Below are positions 53,710-63,500 of a stretch of DNA of 64,000 nt, piece by piece. Source of the DNA: Zongyangia hominis (lineage in GTDB: Bacteria > Bacillota > Clostridia > Oscillospirales > Ruminococcaceae); NCBI RefSeq assembly GCF_014385095.1, contig NZ_JACRTC010000006.1, positions 124,001-188,000 of the forward strand, written 5' to 3'. The notes beneath the pieces are model-generated. The model was not told the origin of the DNA, made no database searches, and saw nothing but the letters and a program-made list of their open reading frames with translations. Each line of letters opens with the position of its first letter. Within the stretch, counting starts at the first letter, position 1. Position numbers and translations under genes: made by a program.

Positions 53710-54750
53710 TCATTCCACAAGACCAAATTCATAGACGGTGAACTGATGGTAGATTTCCCCTGGACGCAGGATGGGGTCGGGGAAAGCGGGCTGGTTGATG
53801 GAATCGGGGAAGCGCTGGGGCTCAAAACAGATGCCGCTGCGTTTGATTAGCGCCTTGCCGTACCGGTCGATATCGCTGCCGTCGAGAAAGTTGCCGCTAT
53901 AAACCTGCATGCCTTCGCAGTCGGAGTAAACCCGCATGGCAATACCGCTGGACGGGCAGATAAGGGCGGCCTTGGGGGCGTCGGACGCACCCTCAAAGGC
54001 GTAGCAGTGGTCAATGCCGCCCACAGTGTCGAGGAGCCGGTCCTTTTGCTCGAGGACCTCCCCCACCGTCTTTTTCTCCCGCAAATCCAGCGGTGTCCCC
54101 TCCACCGGGGCAAAGTAGCCGTCGGGCATACCGGTGCCGTCGATTTGCAGGAACTTGTCGGCAAAGACCTGGACCTGATGGCCGGTCACATCGCCGCCCC
54201 GGCCCCCGGCCAGATGGAAGAAACTGTGGTTGGTCAGGTTGACGATGGTGGGCCGGTCGGTCATGGCCTCGTACTCGATGCGAAGGCCGCTGCCGGTCAG
54301 GGAATAGGAGACGATGGCGGAAAGCTGGCCGGGATAGCCCTCCTCCCCGCCGGGGCTCGTGTACCGCAGACGCAGCACTTCCCCGTCGATCTGGCCCTGC
54401 CAGACCTTGCGGTGAAAGCCCTCCTTGCCGCCGTGGAGGTGGTTCTTCCCGTCGTTTTGGGTCAACTGCCAGGACTTACCGTCCAGGACAAAGCGCCCGT
54501 CCCGGACCCGGTTGCCGTAGCGCCCCACCACACAACCCAGATAGGCCGTTTGCTCCTCATAGGCCTCCACGCTGGGGAGACTGAGCACCACGTTCACTTC
54601 CTCCCCCTCCCTGTCTTTGACAAACAGGGACTGGACCGTGCATCCATATTCCAGAATTTCCGCCTGAATTTGGCCGTTTGCCAGAGTGAACGCCTTGACA
54701 CTCTGTCCGTCCTTGGTCACGCCGAACTCTCGGCTCATGATCTTTGTCAT
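53710..54750 (-). CDS. galM: Aldose 1-epimerase (galactose mutarotase)
   Basis: The 346-aa product has VVGRYGNRVRDGRF, the catalytic His in NLTNHSFFHLAG, GTPLDLREKK and the C-terminal catalytic Glu in GICFEPQRFPDSIN. It interconverts alpha and beta anomers of galactose or glucose. It is third in galE-GNAT-galM, 28 bp after the GNAT gene. A GAAGGAGG site precedes the ATG. Confidence 0.93.
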   Translation of the reverse strand: MTKIMSREFGVTKDGQSVKAFTLANGQIQAEILEYGCTVQSLFVKDREGEEVNVVLSLPSVEAYEEQTAYLGCVVGRYGNRVRDGRFVLDGKSWQLTQNDGKNHLHGGKEGFHRKVWQGQIDGEVLRLRYTSPGGEEGYPGQLSAIVSYSLTGSGLRIEYEAMTDRPTIVNLTNHSFFHLAGGRGGDVTGHQVQVFADKFLQIDGTGMPDGYFAPVEGTPLDLREKKTVGEVLEQKDRLLDTVGGIDHCYAFEGASDAPKAALICPSSGIAMRVYSDCEGMQVYSGNFLDGSDIDRYGKALIKRSGICFEPQRFPDSINQPAFPDPILRPGEIYHQFTVYEFGLVE

Positions 54751-54778
54751 CAGTCTGCCTCCTTCTGTCCTGCCCCGG

Positions 54779-55246
54779 CTAAGCGGGGTTCAGCTCTTTT
54801 TCCATCCGCCAATAGTCGAGCACGCTGCCCTTTTCGCCCACAATTTGCTCGTGGGACACCTCCCGGTACCCCCGTCTCTGATAGAGGGGCCGCCCGGGGA
54901 TGGAGGCGTCCAGCACCACCTTAGAAAGCCCCTGGCGGGCGGCTTCCTCTTCCAGCGCCCGGAGGAGCAAGCTGCCGTATCCCTTGCCCTGCCGGTCGGG
55001 CAGGATATAGATCTGTTTAATTTCCTCTCCCTGCAAACAGCCGGTGCCCACCGGGACCCCGCCGTCGTAAAGGAGAAGCACCGTGTGTCTCATAAGCTCC
55101 TCTTGGATGCTGTAGACGCTGTGGTGCTCCAAAAACATGCCGATGACCTCTTCGCCGTAGCACTCGGCGTAGGAACCCCGCACCGAGCGTTCCACAATCT
55201 CCCAGACGAGCTTCCAGTCCTCCGGCGCCGCCTCTTTAATTTTCAC
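54779..55246 (-). CDS. GNAT family N-acetyltransferase
   Basis: The 155-aa product has the GNAT fold, with the acetyl-CoA loop RQGKGYGSLLLRAL near residues 90-103 and LDASIPGRPLYQRRGYREVS at the end. The acceptor is unknown. The start is the GTG at 55246 (GGGGGAG 5 nt upstream) rather than the TTG before it. It sits between galE and galM, 15 bp after galE, but its role in galactose use is not evident. Confidence 0.82.
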   Translation of the reverse strand: MKIKEAAPEDWKLVWEIVERSVRGSYAECYGEEVIGMFLEHHSVYSIQEELMRHTVLLLYDGGVPVGTGCLQGEEIKQIYILPDRQGKGYGSLLLRALEEEAARQGLSKVVLDASIPGRPLYQRRGYREVSHEQIVGEKGSVLDYWRMEKELNPA

Positions 55247-55261
55247 CAAAGCTCCCCCCGT

Positions 55262-56269
55262 TTACAGTCCCGCCGGATTCTTTTTGGTAAAGTTCCAGCT
55301 GTCCCGGCACATTTCGTCCAAGCCCCGCTTGGCCTTCCAGCCGAAGACACGCTGGGCTTTGGAGGCGTCGGCGTAATATTCGCCCAGGTCCCCCGGCCGC
55401 CGCGGGTCGATGACATAGGGAATCCGCCGGCCGCTTGCCCGCTCATAGGCGGCCACCACCTCCAGCACGCTGCATCCCTTGCCCGTACCCAGGTTGACCG
55501 CGTCCACCCCGGTGTGGCCAAGCACATATTCCAAGGCCTGCAGATGCCCTTCGGCAAGGTCGCAGACGTGGACATAATCCCGGACGCCGGTGCCGTCCAC
55601 CGTGTCGTAGTCGTTGCCGTAGACGTGGAGCTTTTCCAGCTTCCCCACCGCCACCTGGCAGATGTAGGGCAGGAGGTTATTGGGAATCCCGTTGGGGTCC
55701 TCTCCGATGAGGCCGCTCTCATGGGCGCCGATGGGGTTAAAATAGCGAAGCAGCGAGACGCTCCATTCGTTGTCGGCGCGGTAGAGGTCGGATAGAATCT
55801 GCTCCACCATGAGTTTCGTGTAACCATAGGGGTTGGTCGCCGAGGTGGGGAACTCCTCCCGATAAGGAATGGGGTTCGTCGGCCCGTAGACGGTGGCGGA
55901 GGAGGAAAAAACAATTTTTTTGCAACCCGCCTCGGCCATTATCTGGCAAAAGGCCACCGTACCCGCCACGTTATTGTGGTAATAGAGCAGCGGATTTTTC
56001 ACCGATTCCCCCACGGCCTTGAGCCCGGCGAAGTGAATCACCGCGCCGATGTCGTGCTCGCGGAAGGCTTGTCCCACGCCCGCCCGGTCCAAAATGTCCG
56101 CCTGATAAAAGGGGAAATCCTTCCCCGTGATCTGACGGATGCGCTCGAGGGCGGCGGGTTTTGCGTTGCAGAGGTTATCGAGCACCACGATATCATAGCC
56201 CGCTTCCAATAGGGCCACACAGGTGTGGCTCCCGATAAAACCGGCGCCGCCGGTGACTAAAATTTTCAT
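55262..56269 (-). CDS. galE: UDP-glucose 4-epimerase
   Basis: The 335-aa product has the NAD-binding KILVTGGAGFIGSHT, the catalytic SSSATVYG and YGYTK (Tyr and Lys) and the RYFNPIGAHESG segment of extended SDR epimerases. It interconverts UDP-galactose and UDP-glucose, for galactose breakdown or for surface glycan precursors. galK and galT are not in the window. The ATG at 56269 follows an AAAGGA site. Confidence 0.95.
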   Translation of the reverse strand: MKILVTGGAGFIGSHTCVALLEAGYDIVVLDNLCNAKPAALERIRQITGKDFPFYQADILDRAGVGQAFREHDIGAVIHFAGLKAVGESVKNPLLYYHNNVAGTVAFCQIMAEAGCKKIVFSSSATVYGPTNPIPYREEFPTSATNPYGYTKLMVEQILSDLYRADNEWSVSLLRYFNPIGAHESGLIGEDPNGIPNNLLPYICQVAVGKLEKLHVYGNDYDTVDGTGVRDYVHVCDLAEGHLQALEYVLGHTGVDAVNLGTGKGCSVLEVVAAYERASGRRIPYVIDPRRPGDLGEYYADASKAQRVFGWKAKRGLDEMCRDSWNFTKKNPAGL

Positions 56270-56360
56270 GCTTTTTGTCCTTTCTCCCATGTGTTTGGGA
56301 AAAGCTGTCTGTCCCTATTATAGCGGGATTGCCCTTTCAAAACAAGGCGCGCGGGGGACA

Positions 56361-56394
56361 AAAAAAGAGCGGGGAATTTTTCCCCGCTCTTTTT
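56361..56394 (-). terminator. Terminator of the first aldo/keto reductase gene
   Basis: AAAAAGAGCGGGGAA pairs with TTCCCCGCTCTTTTT around TT, with a T6 run read leftward. Confidence 0.82.
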
Positions 56395-56405
56395 GCGCTA
56401 TTATA

Positions 56406-57263
56406 TTAGTCAATGTTGAAGTTATCCGGATGCTCGCTCAGGCGGCCGATTTTGCCCAGGGTGTCGATGTACGCCATATCCTCGTCGGAGATGTTGAAGT
56501 TAAAGACATCGGCGTTGTTGGCCATTCTGTCTTCATGCACGGATTTGGGCAGGGGCAGGATGCCTTTCTGCAGCTCCCAGCGGATGCAGATCTGGGCGAT
56601 GGATTTGCCGTATTTGGCGGCGACTTCCTTGAGCAGCTCGTTGGAGAACGCCTTGCCCTGCATCAGGGGGCCCCAGGACTCAACCAGGATGTTGTGCTCG
56701 TTGCAGTAGGGAACGGTCTCATCCTGATGGAAGGCAGGATGGTACTCGAGCTGGTTGACCATGGGTTTGATCTCAGCGACTTTCATTAACGGCTCCAGGT
56801 GATGGGGCATGAAGTTGCTCACACCGATGGCGCGGATGCGGCCCGCTTTGTAGAGCTCCTCGAAGGCTTTCCAGGTGCCGGCGTTGAGCTCCTGCCAGTC
56901 GTCTTTGTGATGGTTGGGGATGGGCCAGTGAATCAGATAGAGGTCCAGGTACTCCAGCCCCAGGTCCTTCATGGTCTTCTCAAAAGCGGCCAGCGTGGTC
57001 TCATAGCCCTGCTCGGAGTTCCACAGTTTGCTGGTGATGAACAGTTCCTCACGGGGAACGCCGCACTCTTTGATGCCCTGTCCCACGCCGACCTCGTTGC
57101 CGTAAACGGCAGCGGTGTCAATGTGACGGTAGCCCACTTTGACAGCGGATTTGACCGCCTCGCAGACCTCTTCGTTGGGGGTTAAGAAGGTGCCAAAGCC
57201 CACGCAGGGGATTTTTACGCCGTTATGCAGCGTATAGCAATCGTTCAAGCTTTTCATATTCAT
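56406..57263 (-). CDS. Aldo/keto reductase 1
   Basis: The 285-aa product is an AKR TIM barrel with the catalytic tetrad in DTAAVYGNE (Asp, Tyr), ITSKLW (Lys) and LIHWP (His), and the NADPH-binding IGVSNF. It reduces aldehydes or ketones, in the 2,5-diketo-gluconate/morphine-type AKR5 group. Its paralogue is the next gene. The ATG at 57263 is favoured over 57293 because only it has an AAGGAG site, 12 nt upstream. A 12-bp palindrome TAACTATAGTTA lies at 57319-57330, upstream of the gene. Confidence 0.88.
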   Translation of the reverse strand: MNMKSLNDCYTLHNGVKIPCVGFGTFLTPNEEVCEAVKSAVKVGYRHIDTAAVYGNEVGVGQGIKECGVPREELFITSKLWNSEQGYETTLAAFEKTMKDLGLEYLDLYLIHWPIPNHHKDDWQELNAGTWKAFEELYKAGRIRAIGVSNFMPHHLEPLMKVAEIKPMVNQLEYHPAFHQDETVPYCNEHNILVESWGPLMQGKAFSNELLKEVAAKYGKSIAQICIRWELQKGILPLPKSVHEDRMANNADVFNFNISDEDMAYIDTLGKIGRLSEHPDNFNID

Positions 57264-57473
57264 TGTTTTTCTCGACTCCTTTTTCTCGCTCATGAATTTG
57301 TATGTACAAAAAATGGGTAACTATAGTTAGTATACATCATTTTCATACTCAAAAAAAGCCAATTTGATAATCTTTTGGGTAGAAAATGAGATTTTCATCT
57401 TTTCACCAAAAATACAGTGATATTTTTGGTCATTTAGCCTTTTTATTCCTTCAGACACCCTCTGAAGCCTGTC

Positions 57474-58328
57474 CTAGTCGGGATAGATGGTGTCCGGATG
57501 GGGGCCAAGGCGTCCCACGGATTTGAGGGTGTCGATCTTCGCCACATCCTCGTCGGTCAGAACAAAGTCGAAGACATCGGCGTTCTGGCGGATTCTTTCC
57601 GGGTTGACGCTCTTGGGCAGGGGCAAAAAGCCCTTTTGCAGGCTCCACCGCACGCAGACCTGGGCGGCGGATTTGCCGTATTTCTCGCCGATCTCGATGA
57701 GCAGCGGGTTTTGCATCTGTTTACCTTGCATCATGGGGCTCCACGCCTCCAAAACGATGCCCTTCTCCTTACAGAAGGCGACGATCTCGTCCTGATGGTA
57801 GCCCGGGTGCAGCTCCAATTGATTAACCATGGGCATGATTTTGGCCCGCTCCATCAGCGGCTCCAGGTGGTAGGTGAGGAAGTTGCTCACGCCGATGGCG
57901 CGGATGCGGCCCGCTTCATAGAGCTCCTCAAAGGCGCGCCAAGTCTGGTAAGAATGTTCCTTCCAGTCCAGCTTATGGCCTCTGGCAATGGGCCAATGGA
58001 CCAGATACATGTCGATATAGTCAAGGCCCAGCTGTTCCATGGTCACCTCAAAGGCGGCCTTCGTTTCCTCATAACCCTGATTGACGTTGCGCAGCTTACT
58101 GGTGACAAAGATTTCCTCCCGGGGTACGCCGCACTCTCGGATGGCTTTGCCAACGCTGGCCTCATTGCCATAGGCCACAGCCGTGTCGATGTGGCGGTAA
58201 CCCGCCTCGATGGCTGCCCGCACTGCGTTGACACAGGTCTCCCCGTCGTCGGTCAGATAGGTACCCAATCCCACACAGGGGATTTTCACGCCGTTATACA
58301 GTGTATAGCAGTCTTTGAGACTGTCCAT
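57474..58328 (-). CDS. Aldo/keto reductase 2 (paralogue of the neighbour)
   Basis: The 284-aa product shares the whole fold and tetrad (DTAVAYGNE, VTSKLR, VHWP) with aldo/keto reductase 1, with similar start DSLKDCYTLYNGVKIPCVGL and similar end. The two clearly arose by duplication but differ widely at DNA level, so the event is old. The ATG at 58328 with AAGGAG 8 nt upstream is preferred. A weak hairpin lies downstream, so read-through into the second gene is possible. Confidence 0.88.
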   Translation of the reverse strand: MDSLKDCYTLYNGVKIPCVGLGTYLTDDGETCVNAVRAAIEAGYRHIDTAVAYGNEASVGKAIRECGVPREEIFVTSKLRNVNQGYEETKAAFEVTMEQLGLDYIDMYLVHWPIARGHKLDWKEHSYQTWRAFEELYEAGRIRAIGVSNFLTYHLEPLMERAKIMPMVNQLELHPGYHQDEIVAFCKEKGIVLEAWSPMMQGKQMQNPLLIEIGEKYGKSAAQVCVRWSLQKGFLPLPKSVNPERIRQNADVFDFVLTDEDVAKIDTLKSVGRLGPHPDTIYPD

Positions 58329-58522
58329 GGGCTTCACTCCTTCACACTTGTTACTACAATGTCTCTGAAAGACACGGCTTCATTATACACCTTTTTTGTG
58401 GTTTCGCCTACGATTTTTCCCATATGCGCATCATTTTCTACTTTCCATACAAAATTTGCATCCCTTCTTTTCCTGTGGAACAAGTATCCTCACAGATGGC
58501 TGGGAACAGGCAAGATTTATGG

Positions 58523-58552
58523 TTGCTTTTTTGCGGTAAAGCGGTATATAAT
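58523..58552 (+). promoter_or_regulatory. Promoter of the amidohydrolase gene
   Basis: TTGCTT (58523-58528), 18 bp, perfect TATAAT (58547-58552), about 37 bp before the start. Confidence 0.6.
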
Positions 58553-58588
58553 AGTTTCTTAGAGAAGTTTTCGAAAGGTCGGAATGGT

Positions 58589-59395
58589 ATGTACAAAGTC
58601 GCGGACGCCCATACACACATCTATGCTTCCAAAATCGCAGAGGCCGCCACCGAGGGGATTTTTCACTTCTACGAGTTCCCCTATGAGGAGGTCCCCCGGG
58701 CCGGTACGCCGGAGCATCTGTATGAGATTTCCCGCCAGGACCGGATTGCCCGTTGCCTAGTGAGCCAAGTGGCCATGAAGCCGGGAATTGTGGACGTGAT
58801 CAACACCTTTATGATGGAGCAATACCGCCTCCACCCCGATTTTTACGTTCCCTTTGCCTCCATCCATCCGGATAGTTCGGAGGTGGACAAGCTGGTACAA
58901 AGTTTTGTCGACCAAGGCTTTTTCGGTGTCAAGCTCCATCCGGACTACCAAAAATTCCAGTTGGATGATTCCAAAATGGACCGCATTTACGCCGCCTGCG
59001 CCGAGGCCGGCCTTCCCATGCTCATTCACTGCGGGGATCGCCGGTTTGACTATTCAAATCCCGACCGTCTCTGCCGCGTGATGAAGAAGCACCCCGCCCT
59101 CAAGGTCATCGGCGCCCATTTCGGTGGGTTCAGCGTCTGGGAGGACGCGCTCAAAACCATCGGGGAGCACGAAAACATCGTCTTCGATATTTCCAGCTCC
59201 CTGCCCTACATGGACCTGGACCTAGTGCCCCGGTTCTTTGAAAAGTTCGGCATCCACCGGTTCTTTTTCGGCTCCGATTACCCCCTCATGACCACCAGCC
59301 AGGCCATGGAGGACTTCCTGGCCCTGGGGCTCGATGAAAAGACCAACCAAGCCATCCTCTATGACAATTTCGCGGCCTACTTCGGCCTGGAATAA
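58589..59395 (+). CDS. Amidohydrolase_2 family metal-dependent hydrolase
   Basis: The 268-aa product has the TIM-barrel metal ligands DAHTHIY (start), HPDYQKF, MLIHCGD, IGAHFGG and FGSDYPLMT in order, as in amidohydrolase-related/decarboxylase-type enzymes (Amidohydro_2). The substrate is unknown. The ATG at 58589 begins at the conserved barrel strand; the open frame upstream crosses the promoter and is not coding. It is monocistronic. Confidence 0.85.
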   Translation: MYKVADAHTHIYASKIAEAATEGIFHFYEFPYEEVPRAGTPEHLYEISRQDRIARCLVSQVAMKPGIVDVINTFMMEQYRLHPDFYVPFASIHPDSSEVDKLVQSFVDQGFFGVKLHPDYQKFQLDDSKMDRIYAACAEAGLPMLIHCGDRRFDYSNPDRLCRVMKKHPALKVIGAHFGGFSVWEDALKTIGEHENIVFDISSSLPYMDLDLVPRFFEKFGIHRFFFGSDYPLMTTSQAMEDFLALGLDEKTNQAILYDNFAAYFGLE

Positions 59396-59404
59396 AACGA
59401 AGAA

Positions 59405-59436
59405 AATGCCCCGGAATCCTCCGATTCCGGGGCATT
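59405..59436 (+). terminator. Terminator of the amidohydrolase gene
   Basis: AATGCCCCGGAATC pairs perfectly with GATTCCGGGGCATT around CTCC; the T-run is poor (GTTG). The interval 59437-59652 holds nothing I can support. Confidence 0.65.
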
Positions 59437-59652
59437 GTTGTCCCCTGAGGCTTGTTTTGACCGCCCGCCTTGGCAAAAGAGGCCGGATACCCTGAGCGTC
59501 TAGGCCCTGCGGCGTTGTCCCTCCTCCTGCAAAAGCAGCCGCAGTCTGTTTTCACTGACCACCTTCGCCAGCCATAACCCCGATGGGCTGACAGCCGCGC
59601 CCCAAGGAGCTCCGTCCCTCGCGCATGGAACGCCTTCGGCCGTTTTCCTCCC

Positions 59653-60165
59653 TCACTCGCTCCACTTCCGGTAGCCTTCAATGTGGAGGAATCGCAATTT
59701 TTTGTAATCGTAGCTCGAGAGCGGATGATTATCCACGTTATAGGTGTGAGCCGCCACCAGAATGCTGTCCGGCGTGGGGGTTTCCCCCACCTTCACAATG
59801 ACCGGCGTGTGCTGATAATCCGGCTGATCGATGACGAGCTGGCACAGATCCCCCGGTTCCACTCTGTCAATGGTCACCTCGGTGGCAAAGGGGCCCGGCC
59901 CCTCGTTTCGTATGAGAAAATTGTAGAGGTAGATGACCCCGGTCCAGGCGGGGGCACGGTGATTCAGGTCCAGGTAGTACCAGCCGAAGGTTTCGGTAAA
60001 ATTCATCACCCCGCATCCGGCATAGAGGCACTGGGATGCGTAATTGGTGCAGTCCCCGCCAATATTGGTAAAGTTATAGTATCTGGGGTTAAAATCGTAG
60101 GCCCATTGGTGGGCATAGCGCACCGCGGCGGCGCGGTCGTAGGGAAATTCCCGCAGTTGTTTCAT
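59653..60165 (-). CDS. Amidase domain (Amidase_6) protein
   Basis: The 170-aa product has the Amidase_6 (CHAP/NlpC-like cysteine hydrolase) signature RAAAVRYAHQWAY, NIGGDCTNYASQCLYAGCG with the likely nucleophile Cys, and later HTPVIVK and AAHTYNVDNHPL with the catalytic His. Relatives are predicted wall-associated amidases. There is no signal peptide, which is unusual for that role. The ATG at 60165 follows AAAGGAG by 7 nt. Confidence 0.82.
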   Translation of the reverse strand: MKQLREFPYDRAAAVRYAHQWAYDFNPRYYNFTNIGGDCTNYASQCLYAGCGVMNFTETFGWYYLDLNHRAPAWTGVIYLYNFLIRNEGPGPFATEVTIDRVEPGDLCQLVIDQPDYQHTPVIVKVGETPTPDSILVAAHTYNVDNHPLSSYDYKKLRFLHIEGYRKWSE

Positions 60166-60267
60166 CACATGGCTCCTTTCATCCGTCACTATTTTATCCT
60201 ATGCGGCTTGATTCCAGATCATTGATGGGTGCAGGTATTTTTGGTCGAAAAAATTTGCATTTAGTGC

Positions 60268-60296
60268 TTGACAAATGGAACCCAATTGTATAAAAT
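60268..60296 (+). promoter_or_regulatory. Promoter of tRNA-Leu
   Basis: Perfect TTGACA (60268-60273), 17 bp, TAAAAT (60291-60296), 14 bp before the tRNA. Confidence 0.85.
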
Positions 60297-60310
60297 ATTA
60301 TTTGTCACTT

Positions 60311-60397
60311 GCGGATATGGCGGAATTGGCAGACGCGCTAGATTCAGGTTCTAGTGGTAGCAATACTGTGCAGGTTCAAGTCCTGTTATCCGCACCA
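60311..60397 (+). tRNA. tRNA-Leu (anticodon CAG)
   Basis: The acceptor stem GCGGATA pairs with TATCCGC; the loop ATTCAGG gives anticodon CAG; a long variable arm and encoded CCA are present, as in class II tRNA-Leu. Confidence 0.95.
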
Positions 60398-60401
60398 AGA
60401 T

Positions 60402-60439
60402 AAAAAACAGCGCTTCACAAATGTGAAGCGCTGTTTTTT
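60402..60439 (+). terminator. Terminator of tRNA-Leu
   Basis: ACAGCGCTTCAC pairs with GTGAAGCGCTGT around AAAT, with A6 and T6 ends. Confidence 0.85.
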
Positions 60440-60503
60440 GTGCCCCGTGGCTCTTTTATCAAAACGCGGTATTTCTATCCCAAGGCTCTGGTTTATCTCT
60501 CAT

Positions 60504-60551
60504 AAAAAAGCAAGGGCGGGCTATCTTTTTCATAGCCCGCCCTTGCTTTTT
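60504..60551 (-). terminator. Terminator of the GH32 gene
   Basis: GCAAGGGCGGGCTAT pairs perfectly with ATAGCCCGCCCTTGC around CTTTTTC, with A6 (T6 leftward) at the end. Confidence 0.85.
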
Positions 60552-60580
60552 CTTTTGTTATTTTCCCATCAACAAAGCGT

Positions 60581-63500
60581 TTATTTCTTCCGCTTTCTGG
60601 AGAGGAAGACCGCTGTTCCAGCAGCGCCCGCCATGAGCAGCAGCGCTATCGGCAGCGCCGATGCGTCGCCCGACTGCGGGTTCTCTTTCCCAGTGCCAGG
60701 CTTTGCCGTACCTTCCGGCCACTTCCACTCCGAACCATTTCCCCCCGGGATAGAGGGCTTCGTGGTGATAGGCTTGGTCGTGTCCGCAGGTTTTGCACGG
60801 GTGACGACAATCGTATAGATGTTGTCTTTCTCTCCCATGACGAGCTTCACTTCGATGGTGTTCTCTCCCACATCGAGAGCGATGGCCTCGGAGAAGACGC
60901 CGCTTTCCACAGCCTTGCCGTTCACAGTGACTGCCATCTCGCCGGAGTAGAAGGGTTTGACCTGGATGGAGTCGGTGGCATTGCCGACAGAGGCGGTGTA
61001 GGCGTTGACATCCTTGTTAAAGCTGGGCTGGAGCACGCCCTGGCTGAGTTCCAGGCCGTCCAGGAAGGGAGTCTCGGTGACAGGAGGTTCCTTGTCCTCT
61101 CTGGTAACCTTGATGGTGTAAGTCTTCTCGCCCGCGACGACGGTGATGGTGTTCTCGCCCACATTGAGGCTGATGTCGGTGGAGTATTCACCGGAAGCCA
61201 CTTCTGTGCCGTTCACGGTGACGGCCGCATCGCCGGTATAGGTGGGCAGGACCTTGATGGAATCCACAGAGTTTGCCACAGTGGCGGTGTACTCTGTGAC
61301 TTCAGTGCTAAAGTTGGGAGCCAAGGTACCGGTGGAGAGGGCGAGGTCGGTGAGAACCGTGGGAACCGGAGCGGGCGCCTCTCTGGTAACCTTGATGGTG
61401 TAGGTCTTCTCGCCCGCGACGACTTCGATCTTGTTCTCGCCCACGTCGAGCGCGATGTCGGCGGAGTATTCACCGGAAGCCACTTCCGTGCCATTCACGG
61501 TGACAGCCGCGTCGCCGGTATAGGTGGGTTTGAGCTGTACCTTTTCGGTCTCGTAAGCGACCGTCACGGCGTACTCGGTCACATCGGCGGAGAACTGGGG
61601 AACAAGCGCTCCCTCGCTCAGCTCTAGCATCGAAAGCACCGTGGGCAGTTTGCTGCTCACGTGGATGACCGCGTCAATCTTCGTGATATTGACGTCTCTT
61701 GTCCGCAGTCCCGCGTTCATTTCCAGCTGGCCGACCGCAGTATAGGTTCCCTCCTTGGTGAGGTCCACGGCGGAGAAATCCCAGCCGATGATGGAGGCGG
61801 TGACCTTGGAACCATCGGACTTGACAGCGATGACAGCGTCGGGGAATCCGGCGATGATCTCATTGCGGTCGGTGCCCGGCTTGACAGTGCGCTCCAGCTT
61901 CTCAGGCTCCAGCGCCACGGTGGGCAGGGGGGCCTGCACCGTGATACTGCCGCGGATTTCGGTGATGCCGCCGGAGGTCAGGCCCTTGGCGGGGTCATCG
62001 AGCGTACCGACGATGGGATAGGTGCCCGCCGTATCAAAGTCCACGGCGGAAAGATCCCAATAAAGGATTTGAGCGTTGCCGGAGGAGCCATCCTCTCTGG
62101 TAAAGGCGACCGATGTCGGGAGCTTTTTGCGCGTCGCCGCTTGGGTGGCCCCGGTTTCCACGGAAAGCTCGACGGCGTCCGGATGGATGGCGGTAACCGG
62201 AGAGGTATTGACCACGGTGACCTTGGCTTTCGCCTTGGTGGTGGTGCCGTCCACCGCGCCGGTGACGGCATAGTCGCCTTCTTTGGCAAAGTTGATGGAA
62301 GCGGTGTCCCAGGTGACGCCAGCCTCCCGCTGCAGCTTGTCGGTCTGCATCACGGTGACGGCGGCGGGCAGCTTTTGCAGGACGTCGGCGCTTCCCGCCG
62401 CTCCATCGCTGGTGCGGGCGGTGTAGACGACCAGGTCCTTGGTCACCACCGAGGAGATGTCCGCGTCGGTGGTCACAAAGAGATTGTTATAAAGGGTCAC
62501 GCTGCGGAAGCAGTTGAGCCCCACGTAGCCGGACAGGTAGGGCCGGTCGTTATCGGCGGCGTCGTGTATAAGGGCGCCGTTGATATAGGCCTTGAAACGG
62601 CCGTTGTCCGCCTCCACCTTAAGATGATAGACCCCGTCGGCGCTCGCCGGAATGTCGCCCTTCTTCGAGAGGTCCACCACGGGCTTATCAATTTCAAACT
62701 TGAAGAGCTTGGAGGAGATCACTCCCTTGGTGCCGGCGTTGGTAGTGTCGATATTAAAGACATAGGAGCCGGGCTTTTTGCCGTTACTCTCGCTGGCCGA
62801 ACCGAAGACCAGGCCCGCGCCCGTCCCTTCCAGGACCTGCATCTCCACTTCGGCGTTGAATTTGGGCCCCACGGTCTGCTTGGCGATATAGAAGGCGTCT
62901 CCGGTCATAAAGGTGCCGGTGAGGCCGTCGGTGCCGATGACCCAGTCGCTGTTGGCCGAGGCGGTGAAGTTTTGCAGGTTGGTTTGGAAGTTGGGATCTG
63001 CAATCTCGATGGTGCCCTGGGTCAGAACGTCGCCGCCCCGGGCCCGTGCCGTGAGGGTCACGGTGCCGGTTTTGAGGGCTTTAAAGACCAGGGTGTGGTC
63101 ATCCCGACGGAGGACCTCCACCAAATCGCCCTCGCCGGACACGGTAAAGCCCACGGCCTGAGAGGCCGCCAGGGGGATGACCTTGGCGCCCACGGTCACG
63201 GTGTCGCCCACGGTGACTTGGGTGTCGATGGTGTCCAGGTCCACCCGCACCGGTTCGGTTTCCACCGCCTGTGCGCGCCAAATGCTGCGCAGCGGGTAGA
63301 TGGTGATGTCCGCCCGGGCATTGCCGCCGGTCGTAAAGACTTCCGCGCCGGTGCTGCTCAGGTGGGGGAAAATTTGAGCGGTGCCTGCCACCTCGCCGTC
63401 GTTGCCAAAGACCTCCACCGAGGACCAGTCGACAAAGATCCGCATCCGGATTTTGCCGTCGGCGGTGCGGCTCATCTTCTGCCGGTAGACCGATGGGAAC

